Below are positions 36,191-44,539 of a stretch of DNA of 49,396 nucleotides, piece after piece; position 1 is the stretch's first letter, and the number at the start of each line of letters is the position of its first letter. Origin of the DNA: Beijerinckiaceae bacterium (GTDB lineage: Bacteria; Pseudomonadota; Alphaproteobacteria; Rhizobiales; Beijerinckiaceae); assembly GCA_947475995.1 (NCBI GenBank), contig CANJNI010000033.1, forward strand, positions 1-49,396. The letters are read 5' to 3'. Below the pieces are notes generated by a model. It was given only the letters and a program-made list of their open reading frames with translations. It was not told the origin of the DNA and did not search any database. A program made the position numbers and the translations under genes.

Positions 36191-36675
36191 TCCCGTGCTC
36201 CCTGGGGCGACGGCTCTGCCGCGCCCGACTGTCTGGCGCTGAGCTGTTTCCTGAATTCGCGCACCCGGCTTTTGGCCTCGTCCAGATGCGCCCGAAAACG
36301 GCCCGGCTCCCAGATCTGAAATTTGTATCCCTGTCCGACGAAGGTCACTTCCGAAGTGATCCCCGCGTAGGATTTCACGCTCTCGGTCAAGATCACCCGG
36401 CCTTCCGGGTCTATCTTGAGAATCTCGCTCGTGCCCAGGAGCGCGGTCGAGTACACATCGCGCTCTTCCGAATAGGTCGGATAACGCTCGAGCAGTCCGT
36501 CGATCTCCCGCAGCAGTGCGTGGCCACCGCAGTCGATCGCTTCCGCATTCAGCGAAGGATGCGCGTAAAGCCCCTCGAACCCGTCCCGCACCAGAATCGC
36601 CCGGAACGAAGCCGGGACCGAAACCCGGCCCTTTGAATCGAGCCGGTTGGTGAAATTCGACACGAAGCGGTCCAA
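36187..36675 (-). CDS. mraZ: Transcriptional regulator MraZ
   Basis: A 162-aa protein with two SpoVT-AbrB-type repeats: [18 protein letters not shown] and [19 protein letters not shown]. MraZ rings bind TGGGN repeats at their own promoter and repress the dcw operon. The start is uncertain: the family N-terminus ([16 protein letters not shown]) fits a TTG at 36675; a GTG at 36684 and an ATG at 36702 are in frame. It heads the leftward dcw unit. Confidence 0.92.
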   Translation of the reverse strand: MDRFVSNFTNRLDSKGRVSVPASFRAILVRDGFEGLYAHPSLNAEAIDCGGHALLREIDGLLERYPTYSEERDVYSTALLGTSEILKIDPEGRVILTESVKSYAGITSEVTFVGQGYKFQIWEPGRFRAHLDEAKSRVREFRKQLSARQSGAAEPSPQGARE

Positions 36676-36811
36676 GACGCCCACCCGACTCCCGCGCCGC
36701 ATGAGACGGCGCGCTGAACGCATCCCCGAACGCCGGATTCCGGACGCAAATCGCCTGTCGGTCTGCCGGGTGGCAGGCCGGGGCGAAAACGCCTGAAACC
36801 GGTACTCCTGA

Positions 36812-36846
36812 CGGGATGATTTGGGATAGCATGGGATTATATGGGC
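36812..36846. promoter_or_regulatory. MraZ operator (four GGGN repeats at 10-bp steps) with mraZ promoter
   Basis: Read on the plus strand, CGGGA, TGGGA, TGGGA and TGGGC start at 36812, 36822, 36832 and 36842, each with a 5-bp spacer, the known MraZ box layout. On the minus strand TATAAT (36841-36836) lies in the spacer between the third and fourth boxes, with a weak TTCAGT 17 bp upstream; TTGACG-17-TATCCC is an alternative promoter. MraZ binding would cover the -10 element. Confidence 0.8.
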
Positions 36847-37055
36847 GTCAACGGATCCACTGAATCGAAACGGCACACGGAGCGCCGCAGGCTCATTAGC
36901 TCCTGTTAATCTTAACAAAGGTTAAAAACGGCCCGATTTTCGGGCAGGCCGCCCGTTAACGAAGGCGAAATTTCCGGACTGCCTGCGGCGGTCGCGTCGG
37001 CGCGTCCGGGCGACATTTACGCCCGTTAATTTTCGTGCCCCCAAACACCGTCCGG

Positions 37056-37071
37056 TTAACCGCCCGTTAAC
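37056..37071 (+). promoter_or_regulatory. CtrA box upstream of ddl-ftsQAZ
   Basis: TTAACCGCCCGTTAAC matches TTAA-N7-TTAAC exactly. CtrA is the alphaproteobacterial cell-cycle regulator, and CtrA control of ftsQA is established in Caulobacter. The box lies 66 bp before the ddl start. Confidence 0.7.
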
Positions 37072-37136
37072 CGCTTTGGTGAATTTTCGGCAAACGGGCC
37101 CAACGCTTCGTTGTGCCGAAACAGGGCAGATTTCCG

Positions 37137-38057
37137 ATGACGCATGTCGCCGTCCTCATGGGCGGGTGGTCCTCCGAACGCGAAGTATCGCTGAATTCGG
37201 GCAAGGCCTGCGTCCGCGCGCTGGAGTCGGTCGGCTATCGGGTCACGCCGGTGGATGTGGACCGCAACATCGGCTCAACCCTCGCGTCGGTGCGGCCCGA
37301 TGTGGCCTTCAACGCCCTGCATGGACCTTACGGCGAGGACGGCACGATCCAGGGCATTCTGGAAGTGCTCGGGATCCCCTACACACATTCGGGCGTCCTC
37401 TCCTCGGCGCTTGCGATGAACAAGCAATTCGCCAAGATCGTCATGGCCGCCAGCGGGATTCCGGTTCCGGAAGGTCGCACGGTCTCGCGCGCGGAAGCTG
37501 CGGAAGCTCACGTCCTCGAACCACCCTATGTGCTGAAGCCGGTAGCCGAGGGCTCCTCCTACGGCGTCTTCATCGTCCCCGAAGGCCAGGCCCACCCGCC
37601 CCAGGAATTGACGCGACATGACTGGTCCCACGGCGAGACCCTGCTGGCCGAAAAATTCGTCGCCGGGCGCGAACTCACCTGCGCCGCCATGGGCGACCGG
37701 GCGCTTGGCGTCATCGACATCCGCGCCGCCGACGGCGGCTGGTACGATTACAACGCAAAATATTCAAAAGGCGGATCAATCCACATCCTGCCTGCACAAA
37801 TTAAAGGAAATATTTACCAAAGGATTCAAGAGTTGACTGTGGCGGCCCATAAGGCGCTGGGCTGCCGCGGCGTGAGTCGGGCTGACTTCCGCTACGACGA
37901 CAGACCCGACGGAACGGGCGAGTTGGTCGTACTGGAAGTGAACACCCAGCCCGGCATGACCGAGACTTCTCTGGTGCCTGAACTCGCAGCACACGCTGGC
38001 ATGTCGTTCGGTGAGTTGGTTCGATGGATGGTGGAAGACGCGTCCTGCGGCCGATGA
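37137..38057 (+). CDS. ddl: D-alanine--D-alanine ligase
   Basis: A 306-aa ATP-grasp enzyme that makes the D-Ala-D-Ala used by MurF. VAVLMGGWSSEREVSLNSG opens the protein, FNALHGPYGEDGTIQGIL and YVLKPVAEGSSYGVFIV bind substrate and ATP, and VLEVNTQPGMTETSLVPE carries metal ligands. ATG 37137 matches the family start; a GTG 24 bp upstream is in frame. It heads the rightward unit and overlaps ftsQ by 4 bp. Confidence 0.96.
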   Translation: MTHVAVLMGGWSSEREVSLNSGKACVRALESVGYRVTPVDVDRNIGSTLASVRPDVAFNALHGPYGEDGTIQGILEVLGIPYTHSGVLSSALAMNKQFAKIVMAASGIPVPEGRTVSRAEAAEAHVLEPPYVLKPVAEGSSYGVFIVPEGQAHPPQELTRHDWSHGETLLAEKFVAGRELTCAAMGDRALGVIDIRAADGGWYDYNAKYSKGGSIHILPAQIKGNIYQRIQELTVAAHKALGCRGVSRADFRYDDRPDGTGELVVLEVNTQPGMTETSLVPELAAHAGMSFGELVRWMVEDASCGR

Positions 38058-39007
38058 AGGAGATGTTGTCTCCCTTCGCCGCCTCTCGCCCCGCCTACGC
38101 GGGCGATGACGCACGTTTCGGCGGCCCCATCTATGCGGAGCTGCCCGAGCGCGCGCCGCGCCGCAAGTTGCGGCGTCGCACCCGCATGGGCTTCCTGCTT
38201 CGTCTGGCTGCCAAGCGCGGCGCCGGGCTGGTTCTGGCGACCCTTTTCCTGTCCAGCACCTTTGTGTACGGGGCGGTCCGCGGCGGCCAGTATCAGGACT
38301 TCATCGCCCAGAACGGCTCTCCGGCCGACCTCTTCGCCCGCGCTGTCGGGCTGCGGCTCGACGCCATCACGATCTCCGGCCAGAAGGAACTCACTCCGGT
38401 CGAGATTCTGGAAGCCGCCGGCATTTCGGGCCGAAACTCGCTTCTGCTGCTGGACGCCCATGAAGTGCGCGAAAAGCTCAAGGCGGTTCCGCTGATCAAG
38501 GACGCCGACGTCCGCAAGCTTTATCCCAACCGCCTGATGATCGAGATCGTCGAGCGCGCCCCCTACGGCCTGTGGCAGAAGGACGGTCAGGTGGTGATCA
38601 TCGCGGCCGACGGCACGGCAATCGACGTGATGCGCGACCAGCGCTTCGCCGACCTGCCTTTCGTGGTGGGCGAAGGCGCCAACAAGCGCGTCTCCGAATT
38701 TCTCAAGATCCTCGAAGCAGCCGGCGAGTTGCGCTCGCATGTGCGCGCCGGCGTCCTGGTGTCCGAACGGCGCTGGAACCTGAAGCTCAACAACGGCGTC
38801 GACGTGAAGCTGCCGGAGACCGATCCTGCGGCCGCCGCCGCCTCGCTCGCGCGTCTCCAGCGCGAGGGCCGCATCATCGAAAAAGACATCGTCGCAATCG
38901 ACATGCGTATGCCCGGGCGCGCCATCGCGCGCCTGTCGGAAGACGCCGCCAATGCCCGCGCCGAAGCGCTCGCGCGCAAGCCCAAGGGCAAGGGAGGCAC
39001 GACGTGA
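38054..39007 (+). CDS. ftsQ: Cell division protein FtsQ
   Basis: A 317-aa bitopic divisome protein. A basic cytoplasmic N-terminus (RAPRRKLRRRTRMGF) leads to a membrane helix (GAGLVLATLFLSSTFVYGAV). The POTRA domain begins at LRLDAITISGQKELTPVEIL, followed by the FtsQ beta domain (KLYPNRLMIEIVERAPYGLW). The C-terminus is Lys-rich. Its ATG overlaps the ddl TGA, and its own TGA overlaps the ftsA GTG. Confidence 0.94.
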   Translation: MKEMLSPFAASRPAYAGDDARFGGPIYAELPERAPRRKLRRRTRMGFLLRLAAKRGAGLVLATLFLSSTFVYGAVRGGQYQDFIAQNGSPADLFARAVGLRLDAITISGQKELTPVEILEAAGISGRNSLLLLDAHEVREKLKAVPLIKDADVRKLYPNRLMIEIVERAPYGLWQKDGQVVIIAADGTAIDVMRDQRFADLPFVVGEGANKRVSEFLKILEAAGELRSHVRAGVLVSERRWNLKLNNGVDVKLPETDPAAAAASLARLQREGRIIEKDIVAIDMRMPGRAIARLSEDAANARAEALARKPKGKGGTT

Positions 39008-40320
39008 ACACACGCAATGTCACGCCTCGCATGAAGCCGCTGTCGGCGCGCAAGAGCGCAATTCTTTGCGCGCTGGATGTGGGAACATCCAAGATCGTCT
39101 GCCTCGTCGCGCGGCTCATGCCGATCGAATCGTCGGATACGCTGCGCGGCCGCACGCATCGCTGCAAGATTCTCGGCATCGGCCACCAGCGCTCGCGCGG
39201 CATCAAGGGCGGCGCGGTCGTCGATATGGACGAGGCCGAACAGGCGATCCGCCTCACCGTCGATGCTGCCGAACGCATGGCGGGCGTGCAGGTCGAAAGC
39301 GTTCTGGTGAACGTCACCGGCGGACGTCTGGCCTCGACCCATTACAACGCCAACATCAATGTCGGCGGCGATTCAGTGGATTCCGGCGATGTGCACCGGG
39401 TGCTTGAAGCCGCTGCGGCCCAGACGGCCCGTCAGGGCCAGGCAGTGCTGCACTCCTTGCCGACCGGCTTCTCGCTGGACGCCACGCGCGGCATTCGCGA
39501 TCCCAAGGGCATGATCGGCGACAAGCTCGGCGCCGACATGCATGTCGTCGGCTGCGACGCCGCCGCAACCCGTAATCTGATGCTCGCCATCGAGCGCTGC
39601 CATCTCGACGTGGAAGCCATGGTGGCGACGCCCTACGCATCGGGTCTTTCTGCGCTGGTCGATGACGAAGCCGACATGGGAACGGTTTTGATTGATCTGG
39701 GCGGCGGAACCACGTCGATCGGCGTCTTCAGCGGCGAGCGCATCGTGCATGTGGACGCCTTTGCGGTCGGGGGCAACCACGTCACAATGGACGTTGCGCG
39801 CGGACTGACGATCCGGCTCACCGACGCCGAACGCCTCAAGACTCTCTACGGCTCCTGCATCGCCTCCACCTCGGACGAGCGCGAAGCCATCGCGATCACG
39901 CAGGTCGGCGAGGACGGCGACCACGCCCATCACGTGCCGAAGTCCCATCTGGTGCGCATCGTGCGTCCGCGCGTCGAGGAAATTCTGGAACTCGTGCGCG
40001 ACCGGCTGAAGGCGGCCGGTCTTGCGCCCGGCGTGCGCCAGCGCGTCGTGCTGACGGGCGGTGCATGCCAGCTCACCGGCATGCCGGAAGCCGCGCGCCG
40101 CATCCTCAACAGCCAGGTGCGGATCGGTCGTCCGCTCGGCATTCAGGGTTTGCCGGAATCGGCGAAGAGTCCTGCGTTCTCGGCATCCCTCGGGCTGCTG
40201 ATCTACCCACAGGTGGCGGGTATCGAACATTTCGAACCCCGCCGGTCGAACGTCATGAAGGGTACCGGTACCGACGGATACATCTCCCGCGTCGGGAGAT
40301 GGCTCCGCGAGAGTTTCTAA
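39004..40320 (+). CDS. ftsA: Cell division protein FtsA
   Basis: A 438-aa actin-like protein that anchors FtsZ to the membrane. CALDVGTSKIVCLVARL is phosphate loop 1, VLIDLGGGTTSIGVFSGE loop 2 and VVLTGGACQLTGMPEAARR the adenosine site. The C-terminal GRWLRESF is the membrane-binding amphipathic helix. The GTG start has GGAGG upstream and overlaps the ftsQ stop. Confidence 0.96.
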   Translation: MNTRNVTPRMKPLSARKSAILCALDVGTSKIVCLVARLMPIESSDTLRGRTHRCKILGIGHQRSRGIKGGAVVDMDEAEQAIRLTVDAAERMAGVQVESVLVNVTGGRLASTHYNANINVGGDSVDSGDVHRVLEAAAAQTARQGQAVLHSLPTGFSLDATRGIRDPKGMIGDKLGADMHVVGCDAAATRNLMLAIERCHLDVEAMVATPYASGLSALVDDEADMGTVLIDLGGGTTSIGVFSGERIVHVDAFAVGGNHVTMDVARGLTIRLTDAERLKTLYGSCIASTSDEREAIAITQVGEDGDHAHHVPKSHLVRIVRPRVEEILELVRDRLKAAGLAPGVRQRVVLTGGACQLTGMPEAARRILNSQVRIGRPLGIQGLPESAKSPAFSASLGLLIYPQVAGIEHFEPRRSNVMKGTGTDGYISRVGRWLRESF

Positions 40321-40420
40321 CCTGCCGGACAGGCGGGGCGGCGCGGCGGCCGCTTCACATGTCCGGTGAAACGCAAAACGCTAAACGGGCGCGCAGACCG
40401 CCAAAGTGAGAGGCCAGACA

Positions 40421-42172
40421 ATGACGATCAATCTCAAAGGACCGGAACTCCGGGAACTGAAGCCCCGCATCATGGTGTGCGGCGTCGGCGGCGCCGGTGG
40501 CAACGCGGTCAACAACATGATCGTTTCGGGTCTCGTGGGCGTCGACTTCATCGTCGCCAACACGGACGCGCAGGCGCTCACCGCCTCGAAGGCCGAACGC
40601 ATCATCCAGATGGGCCTGCAGGTGACCGAAGGCCTCGGCGCAGGTTCGCAGCCTGAAGTCGGCCGGGCCGCAGCGGAAGAGGCGGCGGAAGAAATCCGCG
40701 ACCATCTCTCCGGCGCTCACATGGTCTTCGTCACCGCCGGCATGGGCGGCGGCACCGGCACCGGCGCAGCTCCTGTCATCGCCCGCATCGCCCGCGACAT
40801 GGGCATCCTGACGGTCGGCGTCGTCACGAAGCCGTTCCAGTTCGAAGGCCAGCGCCGTATGCGCATCGCCGATTCGGGCATCACCGAACTGCAGAAGTCG
40901 GTCGACACCCTGATCGTCATTCCGAACCAGAACCTGTTCCGCGTCGCCAATGAAAAGACGACCTTCGCGGACGCCTTCTCGATGGCCGACCAGGTGCTGT
41001 TCTCGGGCGTCGCCTGCATCACCGACCTGATGGTCAAGGAAGGCCTCATCAACCTCGACTTCGCCGACGTCCGCGCCATCATGCGCGAGATGGGCAAGGC
41101 CATGATGGGCACCGGCGAGGCCTCGGGCGACAAGCGCGCCATCCACGCCGCCGAAGCTGCGATCTCGAACCCGCTGCTCGACGAAGTCTCCATGAAGGGC
41201 GCGCGCGGCCTGCTGATCTCGATCACCGGCGGCAACGACCTGACCCTTTACGAAGTGGACGAGGCCGCCAGCCGCATCCGTCAGGAAGTCGACGACGAGG
41301 CCAACATCATCCTCGGCGCGACCTTCGATGAAAGCCTTGATGGCATCGTCCGCGTCTCGGTCGTCGCCACCGGCATCGACACGCCGATGTCCCTGCGCGA
41401 TACGCCCTCGCCCGAGCAGCGCCTCGCCGAAGTGACGAACAAGATCCGCACGCAGGCCGCGGCCCGCATGCAGGATGCGGTTCAGCAGGTTCAGCGCCCC
41501 GTGCAGCAGCCGGTCGCGCAGGCCGCCGAGCCCGCCCCGACCTATGCGGCGCCCCAGACCTACGCCCAGCCAGACTATGCGCCGGCCCCGCAGGCCCCCC
41601 GCGCCCCGGTTTACGCGCAGGCCCCGGTTCAGCATCAGCCGATGCAGCAGAACGAAGTGCAGCTCCAGCCGGTCCAGCCGCGCGTGCCCCAGTACGCCGA
41701 AATACCGACCCACGCCGCCCAGCAGCGTCCCGTCGAGCACCATGAGCCCGGCCCGTTCATCCCGCCGGTCGCCGAACAGCCGGTTCTCCGCCAGCCGCGC
41801 ATGCCGCAGGTCGAGGACCTGCCCATGCCGGTGCAGAACCAGATTCGCGCCCAGCGCGGCGAAGCGCAGCCGGAAGCCCATCCGGAAGCCAAGCGCCGCA
41901 ACTTGCTGGAGCGTCTCGCCTCTTTCGGCATCAACCGTCAGGAAGAAGCTCCGGCCCCGCGCGCGGCTGCTCCTGTCCGCCAGCCGATGCCGCAGCGCCA
42001 GCCGGCGCCCAGCCCGGTTCACGCAGAATACGCCAAGCGCCCGGCTGCCCCCCAGCCCCGGCCGCAAGCACAGCCGCAGCTCGACCTCCATGGTCGTGCT
42101 GCGCCGCAGCAGCGCCACCATGAGGACGACAACCTCGAAATTCCGGCGTTCCTGCGGCGGCAGGCCAACTGA
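40421..42172 (+). CDS. ftsZ: Cell division GTPase FtsZ, long-linker type
   Basis: A 583-aa tubulin-like GTPase. The GTPase domain (about 15-335) has [28 protein letters not shown] and the signature [19 protein letters not shown] linker of about 200 residues rich in Pro, Gln and Ala (340-565) follows, and the C-terminal peptide [15 protein letters not shown] docks FtsA and others. Long linkers are typical of alphaproteobacterial FtsZ. GAGAGG precedes the ATG, 100 bp after ftsA, and a strong terminator follows. Confidence 0.97.
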   Translation: MTINLKGPELRELKPRIMVCGVGGAGGNAVNNMIVSGLVGVDFIVANTDAQALTASKAERIIQMGLQVTEGLGAGSQPEVGRAAAEEAAEEIRDHLSGAHMVFVTAGMGGGTGTGAAPVIARIARDMGILTVGVVTKPFQFEGQRRMRIADSGITELQKSVDTLIVIPNQNLFRVANEKTTFADAFSMADQVLFSGVACITDLMVKEGLINLDFADVRAIMREMGKAMMGTGEASGDKRAIHAAEAAISNPLLDEVSMKGARGLLISITGGNDLTLYEVDEAASRIRQEVDDEANIILGATFDESLDGIVRVSVVATGIDTPMSLRDTPSPEQRLAEVTNKIRTQAAARMQDAVQQVQRPVQQPVAQAAEPAPTYAAPQTYAQPDYAPAPQAPRAPVYAQAPVQHQPMQQNEVQLQPVQPRVPQYAEIPTHAAQQRPVEHHEPGPFIPPVAEQPVLRQPRMPQVEDLPMPVQNQIRAQRGEAQPEAHPEAKRRNLLERLASFGINRQEEAPAPRAAAPVRQPMPQRQPAPSPVHAEYAKRPAAPQPRPQAQPQLDLHGRAAPQQRHHEDDNLEIPAFLRRQAN

Positions 42173-42196
42173 ACCTGCCAAGCCAAAGCCTCGATT

Positions 42197-42228
42197 CGGC
42201 CCGCGCCACCGCGCGGGCCGTTTTATTT
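42197..42228 (+). terminator. Strong terminator after ftsZ
   Basis: CGGCCCGCGC and GCGCGGGCCG form a perfect 10-bp stem with a 4-nt loop, followed by TTTTATTT. Confidence 0.9.
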
Positions 42229-42500
42229 CCGGCTCCCAATTGTTGTAAATTTTCTTTTAATATCAGTCTGATAGATTTGAACTAGGTTTGTAACGCAGAG
42301 TTAGAAACCGTGATTTGGACAGGCGGACCTGCGCGGCTAGTTTGCGGTCAATTCAAGGCGCTCTCCGCGCCGCCGCGCGTCTCCGATTCGGTTGTGCATA
42401 GCGGAAGCGTAACCCCGGACAGCCTGCCGAACGCGGCGGATATCCGGACTGACCCTCCGGCGCCTATTCCGGCGCGGGCCGACAGACTGAAGTGGACAGA
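42229..42500 (+). promoter_or_regulatory. lpxC leader region with candidate promoter
   Basis: The 270 bp between the ftsZ terminator and lpxC begin A/T-rich. TTGAAC (42277-42282) and TTAGAA (42301-42306), 18 bp apart, are a candidate promoter, which would leave a leader of almost 190 nt. No gene or known riboswitch is seen. Confidence 0.4.
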
Positions 42501-43445
42501 ATGAAACCAGCCGGGCAGACGACACTTGCCGACCGGGTTCGCCTTTCGGGCATCGGCGTCCATTCCAACGCGACCGCCAGCCTCAACCTGCTGCCTGCGG
42601 ACGCCCACACGGGCGTCGTGTTCCGCCGCACCGGCCTGAAGGGCCTGCCGGATCGCGAAATCCGCGCCCAATGGTCGAATGTCTCGATGACGGAACTCTG
42701 CACCGTCATTGGCGATCCCTCGTCCGCCACTGTTTCGACCATCGAACATCTGCTCGCGGCTTTCGCCGGGCTCGGCATCGACAATGCAATCGTCGAGGTA
42801 GACGGCCCGGAAGTGCCGATCATGGACGGCTCAGCCGCCGCATTCGTCGACGCCATCGATCAGGTCGGCACGATCACCCAGGCGGCCCCGCGCCGCTACC
42901 TGCGCGTGCTCAAGACCGTGCGAATCGAAAATGGCCGGGCCTTCTCGGAATTGCGTCCGTCTTCGGACGGTTTCCGGCTGGAGGTCGAAATCGACTTCGC
43001 CACCAACATCATCGGCCGCCAGACCTTGTCTATGCTGCTGACGCCGCAGAACTTCCGCCGCGAAATCGCCCGCGCCCGCACATTCGGCTTCCTGCGCGAC
43101 GTGGAGCGCCTCTGGAAGGCCGGTTTCGCGCTCGGCGCGTCGCTCGAGAACACCGTGGCGCTGGACGAGACGCGGATCCTGAATCCCGAAGGCCTGCGGT
43201 ACGGCGATGAATTCGTGCGTCACAAGACGCTCGATGCGGTCGGCGATCTGGCGCTGGCTGGCGCGCCGATTCTCGGCGCATACCGCTCCTATTGCGGCGG
43301 CCACAAGATGAACGTCTCGGTGCTGGAAGCCTTGTTTGCCGACGAAACCGCTTATGAATTCGTCGAGGCTTCGCGTCCCCGGGTCGCAGGCCGCGCGCCG
43401 GTTCAGGCGGCTGCAGCAGCCGCTTTCGCTCCCGATCGCACCTGA
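42501..43445 (+). CDS. lpxC: UDP-3-O-acyl-N-acetylglucosamine deacetylase
   Basis: The 314-aa zinc enzyme makes the first committed step of lipid A synthesis. TLADRVRLSGIGVHSNATAS opens it, STIEHLLAAFAGLGIDNAIV carries a zinc His, and VRHKTLDAVGDLALAG carries the other zinc His and Asp. EVPIMDGSAAAFVDAI is conserved. ATG 42501 is preferred, with an in-frame GTG at 42492. The Ala-rich C-terminal tail is a possible degradation signal by analogy to other LpxC proteins. Confidence 0.96.
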   Translation: MKPAGQTTLADRVRLSGIGVHSNATASLNLLPADAHTGVVFRRTGLKGLPDREIRAQWSNVSMTELCTVIGDPSSATVSTIEHLLAAFAGLGIDNAIVEVDGPEVPIMDGSAAAFVDAIDQVGTITQAAPRRYLRVLKTVRIENGRAFSELRPSSDGFRLEVEIDFATNIIGRQTLSMLLTPQNFRREIARARTFGFLRDVERLWKAGFALGASLENTVALDETRILNPEGLRYGDEFVRHKTLDAVGDLALAGAPILGAYRSYCGGHKMNVSVLEALFADETAYEFVEASRPRVAGRAPVQAAAAAAFAPDRT

Positions 43446-43623
43446 AACCACGCTGAACGGGCGCAGTCCCACGCTGCCTTTTTGACCGGACTCAGAACCG
43501 CCATATTCACCATGTTTCCATGCCCATATGGCCGTGGTGGCGTTGCGGCTTTCTTTAGGGTAAACAGAGGCTGAAACCGGGTCGCCCAGCGGCCCGACAG
43601 AGGTCCAGACCGAGTTGCTGCGC

Positions 43624-44523
43624 ATGACCCCCGATCGTTTGGCGTCCGTTTTTTCCGCGAAGGCTGCATTTGCGCCTGCGCTGGCCCGGTTTGCGGCTGT
43701 TCTGGCCATTGCGGTCCCGATGGCGGGCTGCTCGACGCTCGAAGCCATGAACCCGTTCGGCGGCGGCGAGAAATACGAAACCAAGCTGCTCCCGGACGTT
43801 CCGGCGGAAGAAATCTACGATCAGGGCCTGGCCCGCCTGCAAGCGCGGGACAGCGAGGGCGCGGCGAAGAAATTCGCCGAGATGGACAAGCAGTTCCCCT
43901 ACTCGCAATGGTCCCGCAAGGGTCTGCTGATGCAGACCTATTCGGAATATGAAGGCGGCAAGTACGACGAGGCCATCGCCTCCGCCAACCGTTACGTGAA
44001 CCTCTATCCGACCTCGCCCGAGACGCCATATGCGGCCTATCTGGCGGCCATGTCCTATTACAACCAGATTCCGGACGTGACGCGCGATCAGGAACGCGCC
44101 GAGAAGGCTCTGGCGATCTTCACCCAGATCACCCAGAAGTGGCCGAAGTCCGAATATGCCGAGGATGCGCGCTTCAAGATCCAGGTGACGCGCGACCAGC
44201 TGGCCGGCAAGGAAATGTCGGTCGGCCGCTTCTACCTGAACCGCCGCAACTATACGGCGGCCGTGAATCGCTTCCGCGAGGTTCTGGGCAAGTACCAGAC
44301 CACCCGCCATTCCGAGGAAGCCCTTTATCGCCTGACGGAAGCCTATATGGGCCTCGGCATCACACAAGAAGCGCAGACCGCCGCCGCCATTCTGGGGCAC
44401 AACTTCCCCGACGGGCAGTGGTACAAGGACGCCTTCAGCCTGCTGCAGACCGGCGGACTTGAGCCGCAGGAAAATGCCGGCTCCTGGATGTCGAAGCTGT
44501 TCAAGAAGGTCAGCTTCGGCTAA
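43624..44523 (+). CDS. bamD: Outer-membrane assembly lipoprotein BamD
   Basis: A 299-aa BAM-complex lipoprotein. The signal sequence ends in the lipobox VPMAGC. TPR repeats follow: EIYDQGLARLQARDSEGAAK, YDEAIASANRYVNLYPTSPE, and YLNRRNYTAAVNRFREVLGK. The upstream TTG (43615) is in frame, but ATG 43624 is a better start. It sits between lpxC and recN, the common alphaproteobacterial order. Confidence 0.94.
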   Translation: MTPDRLASVFSAKAAFAPALARFAAVLAIAVPMAGCSTLEAMNPFGGGEKYETKLLPDVPAEEIYDQGLARLQARDSEGAAKKFAEMDKQFPYSQWSRKGLLMQTYSEYEGGKYDEAIASANRYVNLYPTSPETPYAAYLAAMSYYNQIPDVTRDQERAEKALAIFTQITQKWPKSEYAEDARFKIQVTRDQLAGKEMSVGRFYLNRRNYTAAVNRFREVLGKYQTTRHSEEALYRLTEAYMGLGITQEAQTAAAILGHNFPDGQWYKDAFSLLQTGGLEPQENAGSWMSKLFKKVSFG

Positions 44524-44539
44524 TCGCCGGGAGAGCTTC

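Larger units (their letters stand above)
36676..37136. promoter_or_regulatory. Divergent control region between mraZ and ddl
   Basis: This 460-bp region separates the two halves of the dcw cluster. It contains the MraZ repeat array (36812-36846) with a TATAAT box, and an A/T-rich stretch with six TTAA words between 36906 and 37070, two of them forming a perfect CtrA box. A GCCCGA-TTT-TCGGGC hairpin lies at 36931-36945. No gene is visible. Confidence 0.75.

Noticed and set aside
36812-36846. Regular repeats read as a CRISPR-like array
   Set aside because: Units are 5 bp with 5-bp spacers upstream of mraZ, which is the MraZ operator pattern; no CRISPR array or cas gene occurs in the window.
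40355-42181. Open frame of 608 codons antisense to ftsZ
   Set aside because: Stop-free only because of the codon bias of ftsZ; the translation has no recognisable fold.
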